From assembly GCA_963965975.1 (NCBI GenBank), contig OZ014421.1:5445001-5509000 (forward strand): a stretch of 64,000 nucleotides of DNA, in the 5' to 3' direction. Every line of letters starts with the position of its first letter. Positions within the stretch are counted from its first letter, which is position 1. A program made the position numbers and the translations under genes. Positions 33,889-58,100 of the stretch are shown piece after piece. The notes below the pieces were generated by a model. That model searched no databases. It was given only the letters and a program-made list of their open reading frames with translations, and was not told where the DNA came from. The stretch comes from Xestospongia bergquistia (taxonomy: Eukaryota > Porifera > Demospongiae > Haplosclerida > Petrosiidae).

Positions 33889-35879
33889 TTATATTTCATT
33901 CAAACATCTATTTATTTGAGCCAGAACATCATGCATTGCTGGTCTCCTTCTCGGATCTTGTTCAATACAAGACAATGTCAATCGATACATAGGTAATGAC
34001 GTGGATGCTACCATTTGCAACATGCCTGGAAATGCATCGCGAAGTGGAAATTGTCCAGCAAGAACTTCACAAAGCAGTATACCATAGCTATATACATCAA
34101 TACTTGGCAGTTGAGGAACATTTGTTGAGCTTGCTATAGAACTACGTGGTACCTCTGGAGCAGCATAAACCTCAGCTCCTGGAGCAGCAGTTGTTGCTAG
34201 CCTAGCCATATTAGCAGAACCAAAGTCAGACAATTTGCCCTTCCATTCACCACCTCCTATTACTTCTAGCAAGACATTAGCGCTACTAACATCTCTATGA
34301 ATTATAGGCTCTCTATGCAAATGAAGATAATTCAAGGCAGCAGCGACATCTCTCATAATCCTTAATTTGCTAACTAGTCGGTTTAGCTGACCTTCTTGAT
34401 ATGCCTTACGAAGACTAGTATCAAGAAGCTCTATCACAATGATTGGACTTCCTGTAGCTTGATCAATAACTGCGGCTATAAATAAAACAAGATTGGGATG
34501 ACGGACTTTGGCCATAAGACTGATCTCTCTTCTAACAAGTGATACATAATGAGGAGATAATATCTCTTGATATAGCTGCTTTACTGCTACCTTGTGCCCC
34601 CGGAATGTACCCTCACGGACTTCTCCCCATCCACCTCTACCTATAACACGATCACCAATGTCCAATTCGTGGTGATTAACTTCCCAGAAACTAATGTCAT
34701 GATCAGGATCTGGAGTGGTAACTACTGGACTTCTTCTGGATTGTAATAACTGTGCACGTAATATTGCAACTTGTTCCTCAAGATCACTGCAGTGTTCTTG
34801 ATATCGATTCTTCTCCTCTTCTAGTCTTAATATTTCTTGTTGTTGTTGTGTTTGTAGTAATTGTAACCTAGCATTTTCTTCTTCAAGACAATTTAGACGT
34901 TGCTGAATTAGGGATGTAACAGACTCAGGTCCACGATCAACTAGTCGTTCCTCAGAACGACTTTTAGAGAGAGTTCGTCTTCTTGTACCTTGTTCATTAT
35001 GTGTTTTGACAGGTGTTAGGTTTGGTAATGTTGTAGAGTCCTCGACTGGTATTATTGGAAGACTATAAGGTTCTGCTGGAATTGTATGTGGAAGTGGTGG
35101 TAAGGGCCGTCGTCGCTCAATACCATCTTTTTCAAGTGACATATTAGATACTGTAAAAATATAATAGTGACTTAATATATAGTTATACAATAATGTTGTG
35201 TTGTGAACTTGTAATATATTCTGGTCCATTAAACTTACCAATCTTATTATTAGCTTTGACGGCTGTTATATTTCCGTTAAGCTCCACAATTCCCCACAAA
35301 GACTGATGACTTGGCAAATTATTCCAAATTAATTCTTTGTCCATTCCATTTTTAAAGAGGTGAACATAACCAGATTGAGTAATCATTAAGCCAATAGTGT
35401 CATTCTCTTTAAGTCTCATATCTCTGTACTGTCTGTGTGAGTCAATTTTCTTAGTGGTTTTTGATAATGAGGCTATCTCAACACACCAGAACTGACTTGA
35501 GTTATAGCCTTGTTGTAGATCATGTAATGATATAGCATTGTTGAGATCTGTAATCTCATTAGGATTCTGTGTTGTGATACCAATTACCTAAAATAAAAGA
35601 TAATTGTAATTGATTTATCAGTAAACTAATGAGAGCAATCTCTAGTACACACTCTTGTATCATTGGTCTCACCATTTGTGAGGTTAGAAGGATTTTCTTG
35701 TTCTTCTGTTGACACTTTATAATTTTAACCTGAAAGAGACAGTTCATTTCCAAGGTCCTTCTTGTAAACACCACAGCATGGTTTCGAGAGTCTGTTACCC
35801 TTTCAACAAGAGAACCTCCATCTTTTAAACGAATGTTGTGTCCATGGATTGGAAAAAAATGACTCTCTCCTTGACCCAT
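33889..35879 (-). CDS. NHR domain-coiled coil-protein kinase (TKL-like)
   Basis: Three exons (35,673-35,879; 35,239-35,587; 33,889-35,150) join in frame to 605 residues. Residues about 5-185 form a Neuralized homology repeat: FFPIHGHNIRLKDGG, AVVFTRRTLE, VIGITTQNPNEI, TIGLMITQSGYVHLFKNG and SLWGIVELNGNI. A Pro/Arg-rich linker and a Gln/Glu-rich coiled coil follow (about 270-330). The kinase domain (about 350-600) has all core motifs: GRGGWGEV, VAVKQL, IHRDVSSANVLL, DFG and YAAPE. It should therefore be catalytically competent and phosphorylate Ser/Thr or Tyr. NHR domains usually bind proteins or lipids in ubiquitin signalling. The combination with a kinase suggests a scaffolded receptor-proximal kinase (inference). 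It converges with FEX, 223 bp stop to stop. Confidence 0.87.
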
Positions 35880-37609
35880 ATTTCAAAGAGATAGCTCAAG
35901 GCTATCTTATCACTTGGAATTCATAGTAGTGACTCCCATACAATTAGTGGTTACTACACAAATTAGTTGTTTTTATAAGATCAGCAATGATGAGAAGTGT
36001 CACATACTTTGTTAACATTATTTACTTTACTGATGGGTGTGACCTAAGGCCATTGAGGGATTCACTGTTATTATATGATCAAATGATTATAACACTTTAA
36101 TTATATAAAGAGAATGCATTTTGGTGTGCACAGCCATTTTATTGGGCAATTTGGTAGATCTTCCTATATAATCTGAGGTAATTGGGTGTGTCCTGACTTG
36201 AACAAGCAGAGCTTACTTATTTTCAAATTTATTACAGTAGATCAATTTGAGTTCAAAGAATATATTTATTGCAGTCTTCTTTACTTAATAAGTGGACTAC
36301 CTACATATAATGAGAAAAAGAACTATCAGACCCCGCCCACCATAGGAACCATGTATGAATATGAGCATGTCCTTGAAGTGGAGAATGTAAATGTGCTTGA
36401 CATGAAAGTACTTGTGACATTATAAATCAGTAGTGTCATAAGATTTGTGTACATCACATCAACATCATGTTCATCCAGGTACCTAGAGTGTGTTTCAATT
36501 AATCTTAATAAAATAAAGTAATGTAATAAGTCTCATAAATAACAATGAATGACAAGATGATGTAAATTGAATGTGAAGCTCTGTATTTTTAACCCTTGTG
36601 TTATGCTAGGGACTATGAGAACTCATGAAGTAATAGAACATACATCACTAGTTAGAGGACATTTAGAGCTGATCCTATTCTCATGGTTGACTTCTACTCA
36701 AATAGCAAGTAGACTCTTTCTAGGTCAATAATGTGCTTGTGAAATTATTTACATGTTTGTGTATCCATTTTTCCAATTATTCTTTTTCATCATATTTTTG
36801 CTCTGCATCATAAATATGTATATTTTCCAATTCATATATCCCATTCATCTATTTATACATCTATGCATCCATTAATATATCCAATTTAATGGAACTGAAC
36901 TTAAATACATCATACATTGTAAGTAGAATACTGCCATATTTCAGCAATGCAGTGTCTGGAACTCAAGTGGTCTGTATGCCTGCATGGATTTTATTGATAA
37001 TGTATGCATTGTATCTATAATACACAAAATGTGCTGGAATTTGTGGTATACATTGTACCACAGTAATAATGTATGTGTATATTAAAACTTATGATTAATT
37101 TACACAAATCACCAATAATACATATGAAATGATTTTTAATAAGGAACCACTTCTGATAAAATATTTGTGAAAATGCAGTTGCTATATATGCACAGATATT
37201 CATTATATACAAAACTGTTTTAGAGGTGTTTATAAGTGGTCTTTTTTCACAAACCGGGTCATAAATACTTTGACAGAAGTGATGCCTTATTGCAAATCAG
37301 GTCACATATAATATATTGATCTAATGTATGATATATGTATTATACTTATAACAATCTGATGTATACATTGTAAAAATTAATAGATCATGAAATGTATAAT
37401 TTATGACAGTATGCACATAATTACATTATATGTAATTGCTCATACTATTATAACAAACTTACACAATATATGTATTTTAAGCTGACTTATTTATCTAAAC
37501 TTGATTGATTGATTTAACTAATACATAGTTATATAGGTTGTGTATGAAAAAGTAACAAAACATTGTTTTAATTATTGTTAATACAGATATTGACTGTTTA
37601 TAAAGTTAT

Positions 37610-37755
37610 TAACTGTTTATGTACATACATGTAGTTATTGACAGTTTATGGAGTTATTAACTTTTGGAGTTATTAACTGTTTATGAAGTTATTAACTTCT
37701 GGAGTTATTAACTGTTTATGAAGTTATTAACTTCTGGAGTTATTAACTGTTTGTG
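37610..37755. repeat. GTTATTAAC-based short tandem repeat
   Basis: Seven or so copies of TTATTAACT alternating with GTTTATGAAG and TCTGGAG segments, period about 18-36 bp. Confidence 0.8.
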
Positions 37756-37858
37756 TAGTTACATAAGCAGTAATATATTAGCAATCAAACAGTATTATAC
37801 TTACTTTTTTGATCATCATACGTTTGTTACATGCAACATATATAACCATAAATATACA

Positions 37859-38016
<158 letters not shown>

Positions 38017-38241
38017 TGAAGTATCTAAGTCTGTTGAAGAGTGCTCGATGTCGTTTAGACAGAGCGGGTTACAGTGATATACATTATATCATTCACTATA
38101 ATGTTATAATATATACATTATACAATATTAGTTTTATTATGACAGTAAACCATAATAATGTAGCTATGATCTGTTACTATTTATACTAACACTAACAGAC
38201 ACCAACAAAGAGGGTGTGGTGATTACATAGTGGTGACTAGG

Positions 38242-39431
38242 ATGTCTTGGGTCATTATCTTATTTTCTTTTTATAACTTTTGTTATGCTATAGAACGTAA
38301 GTTGTAGAATATAATTGTTATGATCAACTTATCATTATGCAAGACTTCATTTTTACTGTAGATATACCTTTTGATTATCTGGTCACTCCACCAACTACTT
38401 ATGAAGGTGGTATATTTACTAGTGACTGTGACCTAGGAGACCATAGGAATCTCACAAGATGTCCATCTAATGTCAGACTAACTAATAATGTCACTAATGA
38501 AGGAATGACATTTGATGTTGATAACTTTATGGGATGGAATGGTAAATTTAATTTAGAATTTAATTTTGGATCACAATTACTTACCTTCACTCAAGTGAAT
38601 ATTTACTTCTATAACAATCCCAGTGCTGGATATGGATTACCTGCCATTAGTACCAGTGTGTCGTTTGGTGGTACTCTAGTAGATGATGTTATGATAGAAT
38701 ATTCATTTACTGATAACTCAGAGTTTTCTCAAACTGATGATCAAGTTCTAGTTATACCATTGATTATAACAACAAGTCCTGGCACTTTAAGTGGATACCG
38801 ATTCTTTCGTCTCAATTTTGATTTCACTTCATATCAAATTACCCAAACCTTTCTAAGTGAATTTACTTTCTTCTCTGGTACAAGTAAGTAATACATCATT
38901 ATACTAAATGACAAATATAATACTTTAGATAGACTAACATGAAGATAGACTAACATGTGGTAAGGAAGTGACTTTGTTTTTAATTACCTTCCTATAGCTA
39001 CCACAACTATAGATATCACTACTACAATGGCTTCAACTGCTACAATGACTTCAACTGCTACAATGACTTCAACTGCTACAATAACTTCAACTGCTATAAT
39101 GACTTCAACTGCTACAATAACTTCAACTGGTACTGTTACTATTCCAACAGTGTCTGGAAACAGTATAACTGTGATATCTATTATAGTTTCCATTTCAATA
39201 ATGTTATTTGTTCTAAATATAGTCACAGTTATATGTGTGTTAGTATACTGTGTTATTGTGAAAAAATCCAAATCACCTAATAACCAAATAATAGTAGAGT
39301 TGTCAAAGACAGAATTTACTGTCACTGATAATTCAGCTTATGGTATAATGTCTGATCAAAAGGATCCTATATATGAGGAGTTGGATGATTTACCTCCTCA
39401 CGATGATGATGATGATTCCTCATATATTTAA
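38242..39431 (+). CDS. Single-pass receptor-like protein with mucin stalk and ITAM-like tail
   Basis: Three exons (38,242-38,296; 38,362-38,883; 38,998-39,431) join to 336 residues. A signal peptide (MSWVIILFSFYNFCYA) is followed by an ectodomain of about 175 residues with Phe/Asn-rich beta-strand character, several N-glycosylation sequons and two cysteines (CDLGDHRNLTRC). Next is a Thr/Ser stalk of repeated TSTATMT/TSTATIT units, one membrane helix (about 247-275), and a tail with tyrosines in AYGIM, PIYEELDDLPP and the C-terminal SSYI. I do not recognise the ectodomain family; it may be sponge-specific. Surface adhesion or recognition with tyrosine-phosphorylation signalling is inferred from layout alone. 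Confidence 0.78.
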
Positions 39432-40026
39432 TATTACTAGTTATTTTACTTATTAATTTTAATAATTAAAGTATGCTTTTCATTGTTTTTCATTTTCAGT
39501 TGTTAATGGACCAGATATGGAACTTGTTGTATTTTGTTTATGTTATTTGAATGTATTTTCTTAGTAATATAAAATACCACATCATATAACAGTGTACAAA
39601 CATTCTTTATGTGGATCATGTCAAAAGAAAGAGAGAGCAGTGCTATTGTCTGTTTAAGAAGTATAAAATGAACTACATTTTCACTTCAACATTTTAACTC
39701 TCAGAGTGTAAAACATTCTTGACATGACATGTAACATTGCTAATAAGTAATGGCCTAAGATTGTGTAAATCACATCAATTCATCAAGTTCATCATCTAGA
39801 TAATATTTTATAGGAGCTAGTATGGTTCTAATTAATGTAATATAATTAATAAAGACTTGTTAAATGAAGTAATAATTTTCATAAATAATAGAGTGTGACC
39901 AGAAGACATAAATTGAATATAATTAATGATAATATCAGGATATTTTGTATTGAACATTGAATATATATATTATACAAATTATTAATGAGAGTTTCCTTTG
40001 ATGATGACACACACAAACTGTTGTGC
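39432..40026. other. Convergent 3' region; no gene seen
   Basis: Lies between the stop codons of the receptor-like gene and EHBP1. An AATAAA occurs at about 39,847 on the plus strand. The rest is AT-rich. Confidence 0.5.
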
Positions 40027-48038
<8,012 letters not shown>

Positions 48039-48424
48039 AACTTAGTCACTAAAAAACGAGACATTTAATAAGTGAGTTTTCGTAATACACTTAATCCTTA
48101 CTTCAAAATGATGTAATACAACATTTCTCAGCAATTGGGTTGTTGAAGTCCCATAGCATAAATTTAATCAAGAGGTGTGGTTCAATGTGGGCGAGGTTGG
48201 GTTATCACGTGGTAATCACATGTACTGATCACGGGGCCGGTACTAGCCCAACCTCTCTGCAGTACTCTTGCCTCTTTCACTCTTTATCACTGTCAACCGA
48301 CCTCCGGCATTATTAACACTCTTTGTGACGCAGACCTTCACCTCAAATAGGGTTTAAGTACTATTTGCAGTATATTTGTATTGTAGTGTATTGAATTGTC
48401 AACAACAAAGTAGAGTTATACGAG
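48039..48424. promoter_or_regulatory. Divergent EHBP1/RAB14 promoter region
   Basis: 386 bp between two divergent start codons, more GC-rich than its surroundings. A CACGTG E-box sits at 48,206-48,211 in the context ATCACGTGGT, resembling USF/TFEB-type sites. No TATA box is obvious. Confidence 0.45.
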
Positions 48425-51712
<3,288 letters not shown>

Positions 51713-52460
51713 TTCAAACTTGTTGTAGTTTCATTTTTTTCCTTTTATTGCTATCATCTTCATTTGTGTGCTGACTTCTGAAGTTGTCATCTCTCTATTC
51801 CTTTATTTAAGTCATTTAGTTATATTGACAATTCTTATTGGACTTTAATTGGTTTCTTGTGTAATTGCATGTTAATTATTGCATACCATATATAACGAAT
51901 AGTTCACCATTTGGTGTTTTATTTACTTTATATTTCTTTCTCTCATTGTTTGTATTGTTTTTTGAGATTGCTCATTTATATGTGTGTCATACTAGGAGAT
52001 TAATTTTGTGCAGAACATTATCCATGAAAGTCAATTTATAATAAAATGATATATGAACATTTAATTACATATGCAATGGAGGTTTAATGAAATGGAGAAA
52101 TGAGATAACGCATTGAACAATGCCATTGTTGAGTCCCAGCAGAAAATGCCATTTTTAACTTAACTCTAGATCTAGCTACATGTATTAATGTTGTATTGAA
52201 GTATGGATCTAGTCACTGATATGATCAATGAACCAGTTTGATGAGCATCAATCAAGTGACCATCTATAACATATATTATTATAATGAAATGGCAAGTCTG
52301 TTCAGCTGCTAATTTAGCAATGTGAGAACTCTGTTAGCAATACACTTGATTGCTGAGGTTTCTCTTAATATCATGTTCAGTGTCATACTAGCTTCCTGGT
52401 ATAGTAGATTTAGTGTTTTTACAGTTACAAATTAAAGATTATACCTACTATAAGTTAACA
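51713..52460. other. Intergenic; no gene seen
   Basis: Contains the RAB14 3' UTR. An AATAAAATGATATATG block near 52,040 may carry its polyadenylation signal. No other feature. Confidence 0.5.
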
Positions 52461-53349
52461 ATGGCAACTAAATCAAGAAGGACTAGTGAGGAATCTATTC
52501 CAATCAAGTTGTTCAATAATACAAAACAGACAAAAATGATGCTGTTTTTTGAGCGTGAACAGTCATTTCCGATGACCATGTGGTCTATAGACATTCCTTG
52601 GAAAGTGATCCTAATTGAACCAAAAAAGACAGCTGTTATAGAATATACTCATGATGTTGCAGTTGGAGTATTTTACTTAGAAGAGGGAGAATTTCAAATG
52701 GTTGGTCCACATCCAGCTAAACCAGGTTCCTCATGGACTTTTCAATACTCCAACCCCTATGAATCCGATCAGCCAACTTTGGAAGAAGACTGTAAGCAAA
52801 GATATGATCTATTTTGTAAATAATCAAACAATTTATCAGATCCGAACAATAATCACATCATATAGATTCCTTTTGAGGGCTTTGTCTTTGATCAATTATC
52901 TTATGAATATTATTATCCCATAGCATCCTCTAGGCAGGTTTATTTCTAATACTTATATCCTATGTGATTCTCTGTCTTTTGTAGTGAATGCTACTGCTAA
53001 TCCATCTGATGTGTTTATGATCTTCTATTTGCCGTCGCAATTTGTAATTGGGCACTATGTAAATATTGGACTCTTTAAAGATGGACGACCCATAGTCTCA
53101 AAAATGAAATTACGTGTCGGTGATTATGTAACATTAAAGCCAACCACAGAACTCTTTCTCTGTTGTGTTGAGGGGCCTACTTTAGATATGTTTGATTTAC
53201 AAGAGTTCTGTAAACAAATATGGGACAGTGAAGTTATTACTGAGTTTTCTTCTACAACTAACATAAACCTTCAAGATTTTCCAAATGGCGTGGACGTTAC
53301 TATAACAGAAAATGAACTTGCTGGACAAATAACAATTAGTGCTACATAA
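52461..53349 (+). CDS. Protein of unknown function, 231 residues
   Basis: Two exons (52,461-52,791 and 52,985-53,349) join in frame (LEED|LNATANP). I do not recognise the family. It lacks a signal peptide and membrane segments. It has an N-terminal basic Ser-rich start (MATKSRRTSEESIPIK) and then a beta-rich module of about 80 residues (MTMWSIDIPWKVILIEP, VAVGVFYLEEGEFQMVG). A second module of similar character follows after the splice site (VIGHYVNIGLFKDGRP, MKLRVGDYVTLKP), so it may be a tandem beta-sandwich. The intron between the modules is 193 bp. It is convergent with the sulfatase gene, with stops 125 bp apart. Confidence 0.72.
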
Positions 53350-53474
53350 TTTTATAATATTTATAACTAGAATTATTATTATTATTATATTATATAATTG
53401 TGAGGATAGCTTTGTAGTGATAATGCATTTTTAAATAAAAGCAGCAAATAAACAATGTCATTTTTTTTATTTTT

Positions 53475-55045
53475 TTAATCAAGCCATGGAGTCCACACTC
53501 CTCCAAAGTTATCTGGATTAGATTTTGGATCAAATGGAGGGAACATTTGAACAATGTGGGTTGAATTATAGAACTCAATTCTATCTGTTAACCTTTTGAC
53601 AACGTCAGGATAACTTTGTGCCAGGTCATTTCTCTCATTAGGATCAGCAGTTACGTTGAACAGCCATGTCAAAGTAGGTGTTGGTGGACCTTCCTCAATT
53701 GTTCCATCTAAATGTACCCATCCATCAGGGCACTTGTCTCCTACCACAGCAGGAGCAAAACTACAATTAGGTTGTCCCAGTATCAATTTCCAGTCTCCAT
53801 CTCGTATTGCAGCTTGTCCTATAAAGTACTGCTGATGAGGATGAAGAAACATCGGTGGGTCAAGTTGAAGAAGGATCTCCTTTCGTGGAGAGGGACTGTT
53901 GTTGTTGATAGCATCCCACATGTTTATGCCATCCAAACCTTCTTGTTGTGCATCCATGGAAATGCCAGCAATACCTTGAACAATTGTTGGATACCAGTCA
54001 GTTATATGCATAAGTTGAGACCAGTCAAAGTTTTTCTGTCGTAGGCCAGAACCCCAAACAAATGATATTCCTCGAACACCTCCTTCAAAGACAGTAGCTT
54101 TGTTTCCTCTCAAAGGCCAATTACTACTACCCCAAGCAGTCTGACCACCATTGTCAGTGGTAAACACAATATATGTGTTCTCAAGAAGACCTTTATCTTG
54201 TAGCAACACAGTTATATTTGCAATACCTTCATCAAGTGCCTGCATCATCCCACAGAAAGTTTTACGGTTAGCATAAGGTATAGATAAACACTTCTCCAAA
54301 TATTGATCAGGTACCTCCAAGGGAGTATGTACTGATTGATAAGCTCCGTAAATAAAGAAAGGATTATTATTATTAATATCATGTTTTAAAATTGCTTCTT
54401 CGATTGCTTTTGTAAAAAGAAAGGTACTGTATGTTCCATTTTCAGTTGTAACCGGATCAGTGTTATTTCGGAAGTCAACAGCTGGTTTTATACCAGGATA
54501 CTTAGCTCCAACTGTATGTTTATAGTAATCTTCATCAGCATCATAATATCCATAGAATGTATCGAATCCACGATATGTTGGAGTATATTCCCACTTGTGC
54601 ATTCCAAGATCCCATTTACCTGTAATAACAAGAATATTATATTTTATTAATCATGATTATAGCAGTTAGGCTACATACCTACAGCATGAGTAGAATAGCC
54701 TCCTTTTTTAAGACGTTGTGCAATGGTTGTTTCATTGAGTCCAAGACCATAAGGATGACCGTTTGTTATTACCCCATGAGCAAGTCCTAAATGATATGGA
54801 TACTTTCCTGCCATCAAAGCTGATCGTGAGGGAGAGCAAAGAGGCTGTACATAGTACTGTTTTAAACGGATGCCTTCTTCTGCGAGTTTGTCAATAGTAG
54901 GAGTTGGATATTCACCACCTTGATAACTTGTATCATTCCAGCCCAGGTCATCAATCACAAAGAGGATTATATTAGGTTTGTTGGCTATACACAAGGAGTT
55001 CTCTACCAATATCAATAAAGATACAATAGACACATAAGATAACAT
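53475..55045 (-). CDS. Arylsulfatase (ARSB/I/J-like) with altered active-site His
   Basis: Two exons (54,679-55,045 and 53,475-54,619, intron 59 bp) give 503 residues. A signal peptide (MLSYVSIVSLLILVENSLC) suggests secretion or lysosomal targeting. Sulfatase landmarks: the metal-binding pair in IDDLGWND (D32, D33), the formylglycine cysteine C70 in CSPSRSALMAGKYP, YQSVHTPLEVP, TTDNGGQ and LRGNKATVFEGGVRG. The C-terminus GGVWTPWLD matches the arylsulfatase B group, which removes 4-sulfate from N-acetylgalactosamine in chondroitin/dermatan sulfate. The second signature reads GKWDLG, not GKWHLG, so the usual active-site histidine is D126. Activity is therefore uncertain. Next to chondroitin-synthase-like genes. 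Confidence 0.92.
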
Positions 55046-55164
55046 GTTTGCTTAGATCCACCCTCGTTTATAAGGTTACCTCGTGTAATAGAATTCATAG
55101 CCCAATTAATATATTTACGTGATAGAAAGTCATGAATCAAGGATACAAATTATAAAAATAGTAA

Positions 55165-58100
55165 TTAAAGCATTAACTCAGGATTGTTCTCCTGTAAAAG
55201 ATAAATATATTGCGCTAACTCTCTCCTATCACCAAGTATCTCTGATCTTGATGACAGACATTGTGCATAGTTTGAATCCGTCATTGTCTTCGGAGAACAT
55301 TTTCTTGGATGCCAACGATGAATTAGACCAACATCAGGAGCTCGCAGGATCTCAATCCTACTCCGAAGAGCTTTTTCAAAAAAGTCAACATCTTCTCCAC
55401 CCCAACCCATCATCTTAGTGTTGAGACCACCAATTCTGTTATAGTCTGATTTATATATACAGAGCATACCAAATGCATAGTTACCCCAATGGCCTTTCTG
55501 ACGTATTAACTTTTTTTGTTTTTTCTTTCCAAGACCAGAAAATTTTGGATTGTACATTTTGAATACTTCAGGATAGTATATGAGGTGTTGGTGAATTGTA
55601 TTGCGACGACAACGATTAAAGAAAGATTTATCAACTTGCATGTCAACATCGCAAAGAAAAGCTAAATCAGTGTCCTTCAGAGTTGACATACCTTGATGAA
55701 GAGCTCGAGCACGTGAAAAGTTGCCATGGCCCTGAACAATAGTAATATCAGCTTTAGAATGTCTTTTCGCAATAGCCTCGCTTTTCTCTTGAATAGCTTT
55801 GATTTCATCATTTCCAAACACTACCAATACTAAATGCACTAATTCTTTGGCTCGTAAGAGTTTCACATACATCTCCAAAAATCCAAAGCACCTTTCTGTT
55901 ACGCCCGATATAGGTACAACAATATGGACCTTTTCTGAGACATCTGATTTTGAAGGTTTGACTCTGAAAGCTGTCTGCAGAGGCCGTAGTAAACGCACTC
56001 GTTCTGTTACTGAATGACCAGGTTGATTCAAGTTAGTATAATGGGCGTCTATAATATACTCATTTCCCACTAGAGGGTCATGTTTCACGTAACCATTCTG
56101 CAGAGATCGAAATTTCATTTTCGACGGATAATATTTATTGTTCACTTCTACTGTAGCATCTTGTGCAGCTTTTTTTAATTCTCTAGAATAGTATTTGTAC
56201 AAGCCAACTTGTTTTAATGGTTCTATAGTATCATCAATATAGATGTCATGAACATCAAAGTACTTCCATGTTTGAGCCTGATAGTGATTCATTGGCCGGA
56301 ATCGAGATGGCAATTTGGTGTTTGTCAGCTTAGAATTCTTGTCGCGTTCGTCTGTTGGCAAACTTTTATCTGGTCTAATAAAATCGCAACTAAGTTGAAC
56401 CATTTCGAAATCAATGGCGCTCTCAGGAAGTTCTTGGCAAGATTCTGAAATGCTTTTTCTCAGAATGTCCAGTTTCTCTTGTGCTTTTCTCAATTCGGTT
56501 GAAACAAAGTGAAAATAGAGTGTGTACATATGTTCTAAAGATGTAATGGGATAAATGGTGAAGAATGTTGAGAATAGAGACTCCATGTGAGTAAGACTTT
56601 CTAGAGAATTTGACGACTTGTTTTCATCTTTATAGAAATACTAAAGAAAGAACGAAAATAACTTACTCTTTTGTTGTCTAATATAATAACCAAGGATTGG
56701 GAACATGGTGTTTTAAAGTTAAACTCTTAAAAGTAGTCATTTGTATCAGCTAATGGACTGAATGTAACAGACAATAGGTGATTAGTTTGACTAATGTTCA
56801 CTAAATAAGAACATGACAAAGTTGTTGGACTAATAAATCTAGTTAAGACTGGCGTTATTATCACTAATACATCCGGGTTAGCCACTGAAAGAGCAGATTT
56901 GGGGCTGAGACTTGAGCTAATGCTAATACAGTTGAGAATGGAAATCTGGGACTTAGGCTAAGAATAAGACTGAAATTACTATAGCAGATACTAAGAGGTT
57001 AAAAATAGAACTGGGAGACTAGACTACAGATGCAAATAAATAATTGTGATCATTTCCACTCACCTCAGCCACTTTAGATGAACAATGACAACCAGATGTT
57101 GTCTCAATACACTTTCCAAGTCCCTTGTCCCACGAGTACAACTGAGCCCATTTCTCACACTCTTCATATTTTGAGATCAAATTCACTAGAGCAAGTTGAC
57201 TTATTAACACTCCAGCATCTCCAGAACAGTATGTCATTGTCTCAGACAATGTCTTAGTAGGAGAGCCAGTATATACAACATGTGATGATATGCTCTGTAG
57301 GAGATCAGAGAAAGCATAGTAGTTAACATAGACCTTTTCAGATGCCAGTAAGAACCATTTTGATTCATTCAGACGATAATTGTAAATGTATTTCAGTATC
57401 TGTAATAGTTCTCCTGTCATGGGGTGGTCATTTTGTAAACCATCATATAATTTGGTAACTGTTACTTCAGGAGGCACAGTTAAAGCTACAGTGTTCTCGT
57501 TGACAAATATTTCCAAATGGGAGACAGTTCTGCCCCAAGTGCGAGCAGCTGTACTTAATGTTACTGGTGTACTATCTTCAGATGGAAGAAGTGCCACGTA
57601 TAAAGAGGTGTCCTTTTCTAAATCAAATGAACTCGATATAACTTTCTCTTTTTTTGCCTTCTGTTTTTCAGAAGATGTCGATGAGATGATAGTTGGGATC
57701 TGTTTATGATTACCTTTAACCTATAAGAAGGTAGATGATAATAACATCATACAATAAAGGATTCCATTGCACATCAAACTTTTGTTACAGTACTGTTTAA
57801 TATAGCCAGCTCTAATTATTCTCTAATAATCAACAAAACATCCTTTTTTAAAATAAACATCAGGTGCAAATGTGACACACACAAATGTGCTTAAGAAGTG
57901 TCCCAAAGACAATATAATAATTATTGACAAATCACATTCTATATTTATGATATATTTATAAGCAGTTTATGATAGTCAAGTTATGTCATAGTTAATTGTT
58001 ACTAATAACATAATATAATGGAAGAAAATACCATTACAAAACACGACCAGTTACAATGCTTACTACAGAGGCTTTTTTCCAAAACTGCAAACAATCATAT

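Noticed and set aside
36186..36425. 79-codon plus-strand frame in the intergenic region
   Set aside because: No domain, no neighbouring exons, codon use unlike nearby genes.
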